The notes beneath the pieces are model-generated. The model saw only the letters and a program-made list of their open reading frames with translations, had not been told where the DNA came from and ran no database searches. From a bacterium (GTDB taxonomy: Bacteria; Vulcanimicrobiota; Vulcanimicrobiia; Vulcanimicrobiales; SCRA01), in the NCBI GenBank assembly GCA_004298675.1, contig SCRI01000004.1, positions 1-25,149 of the forward strand: DNA of 25,149 nt, given 5' to 3'. This document shows, piece by piece, positions 8,099 to 14,593 of the stretch (positions are counted from its first letter, which is position 1; each line of letters begins with the position of its first letter). The translations under genes and the position numbers were made by a program.

Positions 8099-10260
8099 AC
8101 CAGGGTGCTTCGATGCGGCCACCGCTCCAGCCATTGTTCGAAGGCGTCCACCGCCATCGGTTTTGCGAAGAGAAAGCCTTGCGCGATCCGGCAGCCTTCG
8201 CGCGCGAGCCAACTCTCCTGTTCTTCGGTCTCGATGCCTTCGGCCAGCGTGTCGAAGCCCAGGCTCGTGCTGAAAGCGATGATGGCGCGTGCGATCGCGG
8301 CGGCGGTCCGGTCGGTTGGGAGCCCCTCCACGAAGCGGCGATCCACTTTGAGCATGTCGATCGGGAGCTCGCGGATATAGGCCAGCGAGGAGTAGCTGGT
8401 TCCAAAATCGTCCAGCGCGATGCGCAGTCCAAGATCGCGGCAGTGTTGGAGCACGCGCCGCGTGGTCAACAGATCGGTGATTGCGACGCTCTCCGTGACC
8501 TCCAGTCCAATGGTCGTGGGGTCGGCGCCGGTCTCGCCGAGCACGTCGTCCAGATCGGAGAGAAACTGCGGGTCCTGCAGTTGGCGTGCGGAGATGTTGA
8601 CGGTCACGCGCAGTGCTTTGCCCGCGTCGTTCCAGCGTTTGGCCTGCAGGCACGCCGTCGCCAGCGCCCACGCACCGATGGGAATGATCAAGCCGGACTC
8701 CTCCGCCAGACCGATGAACTCGGCCGGAGCCGCCACGCCGATGCCTGGCCGGTTCCAACGGATGAGCGCCTCCGCGCCTACGACGGCGTGCGAGACGAGG
8801 TTCACAAACGGCTGATAGACCAGGGTGAACTCCTGCGCTTCGAGGGCTCTACGCAGTCCCGTCTCCAAGTGGCGTCTGCGTGAGACTTGCGCGGCCAAGG
8901 CGTCGCTGTAGAAGCGGAAGCGGTTGCGCCCGTCGTCCTTGGCGCGGTGCATGGCGACGTCGGCCTGCAGCAGCAACTCCTCGGCATCGATGTGACCGTT
9001 GGAGATGACCGCGCCCACGCTAGCGGACAGATGCACTTGCTCCTCTCCCACGACGTAGGGTTCCGCCAGCGTCCTGCAGATGCGCCGCGCCGCGTATTCC
9101 ACGGCATAACGCGTGCTGGGGTGCGGTAGGAGTGCCGCGAACTCGTCGTCACCCAAGCGGGCCAGGACGGTGTCGTCGCTCAGGATGCCGCGCAGCCGCG
9201 ATCCGGTCTCCAGCAAGATGCGATCACCGGTGCTGTGCCCAAGCGAGCTGTTGACGTGCTTGAAGCGGTCCAGACCGATGGCGAGCACGGCGACGCGCGC
9301 GTCGGTGTCGGCTCCGTTTGCCACGCGGTCTGAGATGTAGCGTGAGAAGTAGGTGCGGTTGGGCAGTCCCGTCAGCGGATCGATGGATGCCAGCTCAACG
9401 ATCCACTCCTGTTGTTGGCGCGTCAGCAGGTGGCGTGAAAAGAAGCCCGCGAGCAGCTCGACGTAGGTGTGGTCCTCTTCGTCGAACGGCGTGGCGCGCG
9501 GCGCGGACGAGGCGAACGAGAGCACGTAGTTGCGTCTGCCGACGCGGAAGCTCGCGCCGATGTAGGTACGCAGATGATGGGCGGTGACGGCCCGCCGGGC
9601 GCGCGCGCGCTCCACCGTTTGCAGGTCCATGGAGGAAAACGTGCGACCCTGTTCGAGTACGAGTTGCGCCGCCGATTCCCTGAGCGGCAGGCCGGCGTAG
9701 AGCGCGGGGTCGCCGAAGTTCTCTAGATAGTCGATCGCGCACAGATCGCCGTCGACGTGCACCACGCTGCCGCGCTCCAGTCCAAGAGCGCGTCCACCTT
9801 CGACGAGGATGGCATGCGAGAGGGTGCGATGATCCAGGTCTTGGCGGCCGACGAGCCGCCACAGGGTGGTGAGTGCCGACTCGCGCCGGCGCGCGCGCTC
9901 CGTCGTGGTGCCTTCGAAGGCGAGGCCAACGGTGCCGGTCACGCCGCCGCCGGCCGCGAAGAGCGGCTGCACGCGGCATTGCAGGTTACGTTCGGCACGC
10001 TGCACGCTGCCGGAGGCCGCTTGCCCCGCTAGTGCGGAGCGGTGCATGGCGATGATGGTTGCGCTGGATTCGTCCGGCCCCAGATATTCGTGGATGCCGC
10101 GGCCGATGGCGCCTTCAGATGCCAGGCCCAAGTGCTCGAGCGCCGAGCCGCATGTGGACGTGATGCGTAAGTCGGCGTCGGTGGTCCAGAGGGCCGCGGG
10201 GAGGTGTGACAGCAAGAGGCGCAGGCATGCGTCGGCGTCTAATGGCGGCTCGGTTGCCAT
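8095..10260 (-). CDS. Sensor GGDEF-EAL protein; GGDEF degenerate, EAL intact (c-di-GMP phosphodiesterase likely)
   Basis: A 721-residue cytosolic protein. Residues ~10-115 look like a PAS domain (LPAALWTTDADLRITS) and ~125-280 like GAF. GGDEF spans ~285-450 and EAL ~460-715. The cyclase site is altered: GDDEF (370-374) instead of GGDEF, Gly329 where the first metal-binding Asp is expected (AIGLDRF for the usual DLDRF), and Ser338 for the Asp of the usual ND; no RxxD inhibitory site is seen. The EAL site looks complete: EAL (497-499), NISARQL (555-561), LEVTES, LDDFGTS (616-622), KVD (638-640) and AEGIE (673-677). The net activity is probably c-di-GMP hydrolysis tuned by PAS/GAF input and perhaps by GTP binding. 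It is translationally coupled to the downstream glycosylase. Confidence 0.9.
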   Translation of the reverse strand: MATEPPLDADACLRLLLSHLPAALWTTDADLRITSTCGSALEHLGLASEGAIGRGIHEYLGPDESSATIIAMHRSALAGQAASGSVQRAERNLQCRVQPLFAAGGGVTGTVGLAFEGTTTERARRRESALTTLWRLVGRQDLDHRTLSHAILVEGGRALGLERGSVVHVDGDLCAIDYLENFGDPALYAGLPLRESAAQLVLEQGRTFSSMDLQTVERARARRAVTAHHLRTYIGASFRVGRRNYVLSFASSAPRATPFDEEDHTYVELLAGFFSRHLLTRQQQEWIVELASIDPLTGLPNRTYFSRYISDRVANGADTDARVAVLAIGLDRFKHVNSSLGHSTGDRILLETGSRLRGILSDDTVLARLGDDEFAALLPHPSTRYAVEYAARRICRTLAEPYVVGEEQVHLSASVGAVISNGHIDAEELLLQADVAMHRAKDDGRNRFRFYSDALAAQVSRRRHLETGLRRALEAQEFTLVYQPFVNLVSHAVVGAEALIRWNRPGIGVAAPAEFIGLAEESGLIIPIGAWALATACLQAKRWNDAGKALRVTVNISARQLQDPQFLSDLDDVLGETGADPTTIGLEVTESVAITDLLTTRRVLQHCRDLGLRIALDDFGTSYSSLAYIRELPIDMLKVDRRFVEGLPTDRTAAAIARAIIAFSTSLGFDTLAEGIETEEQESWLAREGCRIAQGFLFAKPMAVDAFEQWLERWPHRSTLV

Positions 10261-10353
10261 ACGGTCGTCTCCCCGGACTACGCCGTATCGGATTTAACCG
10301 TCCCGTGCTCCGCTCGACTCACACCCGGATGCAGGGACGACGCCGATGGGTTC

Positions 10354-10383
10354 AGGATACCATACGATACGAACGAGCGACAA
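10354..10383 (-). promoter_or_regulatory. Possible sigma-70 promoter for the GGDEF-EAL/alkA pair
   Basis: In the 182-base gap between comM and the GGDEF-EAL gene, the minus strand reads TTGTCG, 18 bases, TATCCT, about 95 bases upstream of the ATG at 10260. The match is moderate. I see nothing else in this gap: no clear terminator and no small gene. Confidence 0.25.
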
Positions 10384-10442
10384 TCTGTTTGAGGCCGCTC
10401 CTTCGGTCAGCCTCTCACGCCACCCTGTCAGAGTTTGAAACG

Positions 10443-11978
10443 TCAAGCCGCCTTCGCGGAGAGGCGCTCGAGGGAGCGGTATTGGATCGCCTCACCGACG
10501 TGTCCCGCGTCGATGGCTTGCGAGCCGGCGAGATCCGCGATCGTACGCGCCACTCGCAGGATGCGATCGTAACCGCGCGCGGAGAGGCGTTTCGCCCCCA
10601 CGGCGGCGCGCAGCAGCGCCGTGCCTGCGGTGTCGAGTTTGCAGTGCTGAGCGGATAGCGCGCTGGGAAGTTGCGCGTTGGCGTAGATGCCGCAGCCCGC
10701 ATAGCGTGCCTGTTGACGCGCACGTGCCTCTTCGACGCGGGCGCGCACCGCGCTCGACGGCTCGGCGGGGTTGCGCCGCATGAGGTCGTCGAGCGGGACG
10801 CGCGGCACATCTATCTGCAAGTCGAGCCGGTCGAGCAGCGGCCCCGAGAGCTTGGAGGCATAACGCGCCACGGTGGCGCCGTCGCAGCGGCACTCGCGCA
10901 ACGGGTCGCCGCGGTAGCCGCAGGGGCAGGGGTTGGCGCTGCAGATCAGCATGAAGCGCGCCGGAAAGGTGAAGGTGCCGCTGGCGCGTGACACGGTGAT
11001 GGCGCCTTCTTCCAGCGGCTGGCGGAGCGCTTCGATGGTGGCGCGGCCGAACTCCAGCAACTCGTCCAGCATCAACACGCCGTGGTGGGCCAGGCTGATC
11101 TCGCCTGGCCGCGGAGGTGAGCCGCCGCCGGCGAGCGCGACCTGCGTCACGGTGTGGTGCGGCATGCGGAAGGGGCGTGCCCGCACCAGCCCGGTACCGC
11201 TGGCGAGCAGTCCGCTGACGCTGTAGAGCTTGGTGACTTCGAGCGCCTCGTCGTTGGTCAGCGACGGCAGAATGGAAGGCAGACAGCGCGAGAGCATGGT
11301 CTTGCCGCAGCCGGGCGGGCCGACCAGCAGCACGTTGTGACCGCCGGCGGCGGCGATCTCCAGCGCGCGTTTGGCACCCTCTTGACCGCGCACGTCGGCA
11401 AAGTCGTGCGCGAAGCATGTCTCGCCGGCGGCGGGCGGCGCGCCGGCGGTGCGCCGGTACTTCGCGCCGTGGCCGCAGAAGACGGCGACGGCATCGCTGA
11501 GCGTGCGCGCCGGGTACAGCTCCATCCCCTCGACCAGCGCCGCCTCTTCGAAGTTGGCCTCCGGCAGCACGATCTTCGTGAAGCCGCAAGCGCGTGCGCC
11601 CAGCACCATCGGCAGGACGCCGGTGACGGCTTGCGCCGTGCCGTCCAGCGCCAGCTCCCCGATGACGACGAACTCCGCCAGCAGCGCGCGCTCGATCTGC
11701 TCGTCGATGGCCAGCAGTGCGCAAGCCAAGGCGAGATCGAAGCCGGGGCCCTGCTTGCGGATGTCGGCGGGGGCGAGGTTGACGATCAAGCGACCCGCGG
11801 GATAGCGGAAGCCGGAGTTGGCGACGGCGGCGCGCACGCGCTCGCGGGACTCGCCCAGTGCGCGGTCGGGGAGGCCGACGAGCACGAAGGACGGCGTACC
11901 CGGCGAGGCGTCGGCCTCGACGCGCACGACGTAGCCGTCGATCCCGTGCATGGCCGCGGAGTAACCCAGTGCGAGCAT
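10443..11978 (-). CDS. comM: YifB/ComM family Mg-chelatase-like AAA+ ATPase
   Basis: A full-length 511-residue protein. The N-terminal domain (1-170) has the Lon-like fold typical of the family (GTPSFVLVGLPDRALGESRERVRAA). The AAA+ module carries Walker A GPPGCGKT (220-227), Walker B VLMLDE (301-306) and sensor-like segments. A Cys-rich insert (Cys346, 351, 353, 363, 365; NPCPCGYRGDPLRECRC) probably binds zinc. A magnesium-chelatase C-terminal helical domain ends the protein. ComM is a hexameric helicase that promotes branch migration during natural transformation. It is widely kept even in species not known to be competent, so it does not by itself prove competence. The ATG at 11978 follows a GCAGG-type site. 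The gene diverges from the Xre-RES module across a 98-base gap. Confidence 0.93.
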   Translation of the reverse strand: MLALGYSAAMHGIDGYVVRVEADASPGTPSFVLVGLPDRALGESRERVRAAVANSGFRYPAGRLIVNLAPADIRKQGPGFDLALACALLAIDEQIERALLAEFVVIGELALDGTAQAVTGVLPMVLGARACGFTKIVLPEANFEEAALVEGMELYPARTLSDAVAVFCGHGAKYRRTAGAPPAAGETCFAHDFADVRGQEGAKRALEIAAAGGHNVLLVGPPGCGKTMLSRCLPSILPSLTNDEALEVTKLYSVSGLLASGTGLVRARPFRMPHHTVTQVALAGGGSPPRPGEISLAHHGVLMLDELLEFGRATIEALRQPLEEGAITVSRASGTFTFPARFMLICSANPCPCGYRGDPLRECRCDGATVARYASKLSGPLLDRLDLQIDVPRVPLDDLMRRNPAEPSSAVRARVEEARARQQARYAGCGIYANAQLPSALSAQHCKLDTAGTALLRAAVGAKRLSARGYDRILRVARTIADLAGSQAIDAGHVGEAIQYRSLERLSAKAA

Positions 11979-12028
11979 CTTGCCTGCTTACTGCGTGGCA
12001 ACGCCGCCCCCGCAAGTGCCTCGTGGAA

Positions 12029-12063
12029 GCTTGCGTTTCCCTTGCGCTTGCGTTGTGCTTGCG
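12029..12063 (+). repeat. Four CTTGCG direct repeats over the Xre-RES promoter (candidate operator)
   Basis: The heptamer GCTTGCG occurs at 12029-12035, 12046-12052 and 12057-12063, with CCTTGCG at 12040-12046. The starts are therefore spaced 11, 6 and 11 bases. An inverted copy (CGCAAG) lies at 12011-12016. The repeats cover the -35 box and spacer of the predicted promoter, where an autorepressing antitoxin would bind. The repeats are seen directly; the operator role is inferred. Confidence 0.5.
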
Positions 12064-12070
12064 CTAGAAT
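12042..12070 (+). promoter_or_regulatory. Promoter of the Xre-RES module
   Basis: TTGCGC, 17 bases, TAGAAT. The -10 box ends six bases before the GTG at 12077. A transcript starting at the usual distance would begin at or very near the start codon, so the mRNA would be leaderless. Consistent with this, no proper Shine-Dalgarno is present. Confidence 0.5.
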
Positions 12071-12076
12071 GAGCTG

Positions 12077-12490
12077 GTGAAATATGCCGTCGTCTTGGAC
12101 CGGGGCGTGCGCCTGAAGCTCAACCGCGCGGCCGTGGATCGGGCGTTCGAGCGTGCCTACCGGAACAAAGGCGCCCGGGCGCTCGCAAGCGTCGCCCATA
12201 CCTTTGGTCTGAGCAAGACCGAGCTAGGTCGGCTCTTCCGCGTGACCCGTCAGGCTATCGACGATTGGTTCGCCAGAGGGGTCCCTCCGGCGAGAATCGC
12301 GGACGTCGAACGCATTGCAAGCCTCGCCGCCACGCTTGAGCGCCGCTTCAAGCCGGAGCGCCTCCCGCAAATTGTTCGCAGCCCGCTCCCGGGTCTGCAA
12401 GGGCGCACGATCCTAGCGGCGATTGCCGAGCGCGGTGCCGTTTCCGTGCTGGACATGCTCGATCGCGCCTTCGCCTATAGCGTCGCGTGA
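12077..12490 (+). CDS. Xre/MbcA/ParS-type antitoxin of RES toxin
   Basis: A 137-residue protein. A helix-turn-helix lies around 38-66 (FGLSKTELGRLFRVTRQAIDDWFARG). The C-terminal half (~75-135), with the LPGLQGRTILAAIAERG motif, resembles the DUF2384/MbcA-ParS-Xre toxin-binding domain. The N-terminal ~30 residues form a basic helical arm. Family knowledge: it binds and blocks the RES toxin and represses the shared promoter through its HTH. It starts with GTG at 12077, the only start compatible with the promoter, and its TGA overlaps the toxin's GTG by four bases (GTGA). The identification rests on fold pattern plus the RES neighbour. The DUF2384 match is looser than in classical members. Confidence 0.8.
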   Translation: MKYAVVLDRGVRLKLNRAAVDRAFERAYRNKGARALASVAHTFGLSKTELGRLFRVTRQAIDDWFARGVPPARIADVERIASLAATLERRFKPERLPQIVRSPLPGLQGRTILAAIAERGAVSVLDMLDRAFAYSVA

Positions 12491-13011
12491 AGTTTCGCCG
12501 CGTCACGCGCGGCGGCGCGTACTACCGCGTTTGCGATCCCGCGTGGGTCGATCCCACCTCCACGGCGTACGCCAAGCGCATGGGAGGAAGATGGAATCCA
12601 AGGGGCGCGTTTGGAGCGCTTTATCTGAGTCGAACCATCGACGTTGCAGCGGCGAATGCTCGCCGGTCACTTGCACGAGAGTTTGGTGATGCGGTGACCT
12701 TCGACGATCTACGCGCGGAGACGCGGCCGCAGCTCCTGCAGGTCACGATCGCGGAGCATCGGTTCGTCGATGCCTGCACAGACGCCGGGCTCACTGCGGT
12801 CGGGCTCTCGGCTGCATATCCGAAAGGCGCGGGGTATCGCCGTTGCCAGCGGGTTGGGCTCGCGGCGTATCTGGCCGGCGAAGCAGGGATCGCGGCGCGC
12901 TCCGCCGTTCACTCACCGGGCGAGGAGCTGGCCTTGTTTGATTCGGCACTTGCCCTTCACCGCGCTGGGGAGCGGGTGCCCTTTGCACGCTGGTATCCCG
13001 GCGCTGCCTAA
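12487..13011 (+). CDS. RES-domain toxin (NAD+-degrading family)
   Basis: A 174-residue RES domain. RES toxins such as MbcT and PP_2433 deplete NAD+ by phosphorolysis or hydrolysis and stop growth. Visible landmarks are AYYRVCDPAW near the N-terminus, the core GGRWNPRGAFGALYLS (33-48) with Arg35 and Tyr46, and the Ser139 region (AGIAARSAVHSPGEELALF). The third catalytic position, normally Glu eleven residues after the Tyr (ALAE), is Asn57 here (VAAANARRS). This could mark a RES subfamily with different chemistry or a weakened toxin. It overlaps the antitoxin by four bases and starts with GTG. The co-operon order antitoxin then toxin is the usual one for this type II system. Confidence 0.85.
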   Translation: MKFRRVTRGGAYYRVCDPAWVDPTSTAYAKRMGGRWNPRGAFGALYLSRTIDVAAANARRSLAREFGDAVTFDDLRAETRPQLLQVTIAEHRFVDACTDAGLTAVGLSAAYPKGAGYRRCQRVGLAAYLAGEAGIAARSAVHSPGEELALFDSALALHRAGERVPFARWYPGAA

Positions 13012-13054
13012 AGAGACGCCGTTTTTGGGAATACGCGGCCAGAGGAGTACGCAC

Positions 13055-13459
13055 ATGCAACTGACACCGTACATTTTCTTCTATGGCCGCTGCGAGGAGG
13101 CGCTCCAATTCTACCGGAGCGTGCTAGGCGGGAGCTACGAGCTGACGCGCAACACCGAATTGCCAAGCGAGTACGCGGTTGACCCCGCCTCGGCCAACAA
13201 GATCATGCACGCCAAGTTCGAGGCGCCAGGCGTCGCGTTCATGGCCTCTGACGGCGGCAAGAGTAAAAGCGTCGATCCGGAGGAGGGCAACATCTCGCTC
13301 GCGCTGGACGTCCCCGATGCTGCCGAAGGAGAGCGTGTCTTTGCCGCGCTGGGCGCGGGTGGAGTTACCACGATGCCGCTCGGGAAGGCGTTCTGGGGAG
13401 GCCGCTTCGGCATCGTGCAGGATCGCTTCGGGACCGAGTGGATGGTGACGACGCCATAG
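13055..13459 (+). CDS. VOC-superfamily protein, PhnB/glyoxalase-like
   Basis: A 134-residue single-unit VOC protein of the PhnB-like type, made of two beta-alpha-beta-beta-beta repeats. Landmarks are PYIFFYGRCEEALQFYRSVLGG (5-26), the mid-chain VAFMASDGG, the second repeat ISLALDVPDAAEGERVFAALGAGG, and the closing FWGGRFGIVQDRFGTEWMV. PhnB-like proteins often have altered metal ligands and no proven reaction; some related glyoxalase/bleomycin-resistance proteins bind or modify small toxic compounds. The ATG at 13055 has AGAGGAG at 13041-13047. The gene follows the RES toxin by 43 bases and precedes the methyltransferase by 19, so it may be read from the toxin-antitoxin promoter. It could be cargo rather than part of the module. 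Confidence 0.85.
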   Translation: MQLTPYIFFYGRCEEALQFYRSVLGGSYELTRNTELPSEYAVDPASANKIMHAKFEAPGVAFMASDGGKSKSVDPEEGNISLALDVPDAAEGERVFAALGAGGVTTMPLGKAFWGGRFGIVQDRFGTEWMVTTP

Positions 13460-13478
13460 GAGAGAACACGCGCAGATA

Positions 13479-14282
13479 GTGGGCGATGCGGAGTATCTCC
13501 TAGATAATCGTGCAGCGGCGGCGGGGCGGCGCTTTGAGGTGCTCTCGGCGCTCTTCGACCCGTCGACCTTCCGGCATCTCGCGGCGCTGGGAGTCGACGC
13601 CGGCTGGCGTTGCTGGGAGCTCGGAGCCGGCGGCACGCCGGTGGTGCGCTGGCTGGCCGAACGCGTTGGTCCGGACGGATACGTGCTGGCCACCGACATC
13701 GACGTCTCCTGGGCCGTGGACGCGGCGAGCGCGTATGTCGAGGTGCGCCGCCACGACGTTGAACGCGACGATCCACCGGAGCGGGGCACGTTCGATCTCG
13801 TGCATGCGCGCTTGGTGCTCGTGCATCTGCGCGAGCGCGAGCGCGTGCTGCGGTCATTGGTTCAGACGCTGCGCCCTGGCGGCTGGCTGCTGATCGAGGA
13901 TGCCGATCCCGCGCTCCAGCCGCTGAGCTGCATCGACGAGTACGGCCCCGCTCAGGCGCTGGCTAACAGCATTCGGCGCGGTTTTCGCGCGCTGCTCGCC
14001 GCGCGCGGCGCCGACCTCGCGTATGGACGCAAGTTGCCGCGCCTGTTGCGAGCGGCGGGGTTGTCCAACGTCGCCGCCGACGCCTACTTCCCGGTGGCCT
14101 CACCCGTGTGTTCGGCCTTGGAGACGGAGACGATCGCCATGATCCGCGACCAGCTCGTCGAGCACGGCATCGCCACGGTTGAAGAGATCGAGACCCATCT
14201 CGCCAACGTGGCCGCGGGGCAACTCGACCTCGCGCAGCCGCCGATGATCTCGGCTTGGGGGCAACTGCAGCCACCCGCTTGA
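13479..14282 (+). CDS. Class I SAM-dependent methyltransferase
   Basis: A 267-residue Rossmann-fold methyltransferase. Motif I is ELGAGGTP (47-54), the acidic ribose-binding residue is Asp73 (ATDID), a DLVHARLVLVHL segment stands where motif IV is expected, and LRPGGWLLIEDAD is the typical post-motif strand. The N-terminus YLLDNRAAAAGRRFEVLSALFDPSTFRHLAALG is shared with actinobacterial small-molecule methyltransferases. The substrate cannot be told; there are no DNA-methyltransferase motifs (no DPPY or NPPF). The GTG at 13479 follows GGAGAGAA at 13460-13467 with a 11-12 base spacing. It sits between two toxin-antitoxin modules next to the VOC gene, which suggests small-molecule modification or detoxification, though that is inference. 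Confidence 0.85.
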   Translation: MGDAEYLLDNRAAAAGRRFEVLSALFDPSTFRHLAALGVDAGWRCWELGAGGTPVVRWLAERVGPDGYVLATDIDVSWAVDAASAYVEVRRHDVERDDPPERGTFDLVHARLVLVHLRERERVLRSLVQTLRPGGWLLIEDADPALQPLSCIDEYGPAQALANSIRRGFRALLAARGADLAYGRKLPRLLRAAGLSNVAADAYFPVASPVCSALETETIAMIRDQLVEHGIATVEEIETHLANVAAGQLDLAQPPMISAWGQLQPPA

Positions 14283-14308
14283 TTTAAATAGATATAATAA
14301 TGTATATT
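14279..14308 (+). promoter_or_regulatory. Promoter of the HipB-HipA module
   Basis: TTGATT, 18 bases, TATATT. The -10 box ends six bases before the GTG at 14315, again predicting a leaderless transcript. A second, consensus -10 (TATAAT at 14293-14298) has no matching -35 and would give about a 10-base leader without a Shine-Dalgarno. The stretch 14281-14340 is strikingly AT-rich against its surroundings. Confidence 0.5.
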
Positions 14309-14337
14309 TAATCTGTGATAGACGATATTATATCTAT
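14288..14337. repeat. 12-base inverted repeat around the hipB start (candidate HipB operator)
   Basis: ATAGATATAATA at 14288-14299 and its exact reverse complement TATTATATCTAT at 14326-14337 flank a 26-base spacer holding the -10 box and the GTG start. The arms are 38 bases apart centre to centre. HipB dimers in E. coli bind several inverted operators over the promoter, so autorepression through these arms is plausible. The symmetry is seen directly; the binding is inferred. Confidence 0.5.
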
Positions 14338-14593
14338 CTTACGCAAGCGACGCGTCGCGCTGGGCCTTACCCAGAGCGCCGTGGCCGAGAGCGCCGGGAA
14401 CAGTCAGAACTACTACTCCAAGATCGAGCAGGGCAAGCTCGACCCGCGGCTGAGCACGCTGCAAGACGTCGCGCGCGCCCTGTCGCTGGAAGTGATGTTG
14501 GTTCCCAGGGAGCTCGTCGACACGGTCAACGCCCTCGCCGGCCGGGGGGCTGCACCCGAAGAACGGCCCCTCTTCTCCGCGGAGCCCGACTAG
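14315..14593 (+). CDS. hipB: HipB-type Xre antitoxin
   Basis: A 92-residue protein with a Cro/C1-type HTH at about 6-62: LRKRRVALGLTQSAVAESAG, then NSQNYYSKIEQGKLDPRLSTL and DVARALSLEVMLVPRE. These are the landmarks of HipB-like antitoxins that sit directly before hipA. In the E. coli system HipB dimers sequester HipA and repress the operon. The ~25-residue C-terminal tail after the HTH is Pro/Glu/Ala-rich and looks flexible, as in HipB, where the tail is a proteolysis target. The start is GTG at 14315; the stop TAG shares one base with the toxin's GTG (TAGTG). Genuine alternatives are limited to a plain Xre regulator, made unlikely by the neighbour. Confidence 0.88.
   Translation: MIDDIISILRKRRVALGLTQSAVAESAGNSQNYYSKIEQGKLDPRLSTLQDVARALSLEVMLVPRELVDTVNALAGRGAAPEERPLFSAEPD

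Noticed and set aside
8099-8758. N-terminal extension of the AlkA frame to 518 residues
   Set aside because: The extension overlaps the EAL domain in another frame, is Arg-rich, and family length plus the ATGA overlap fix the start at 8098.
14293-14298. Consensus TATAAT as the main hipB promoter
   Set aside because: No -35 at 16-18 bases upstream, and the resulting short leader has no Shine-Dalgarno; the TTGATT-18-TATATT pair is the better fit, though both may be used.
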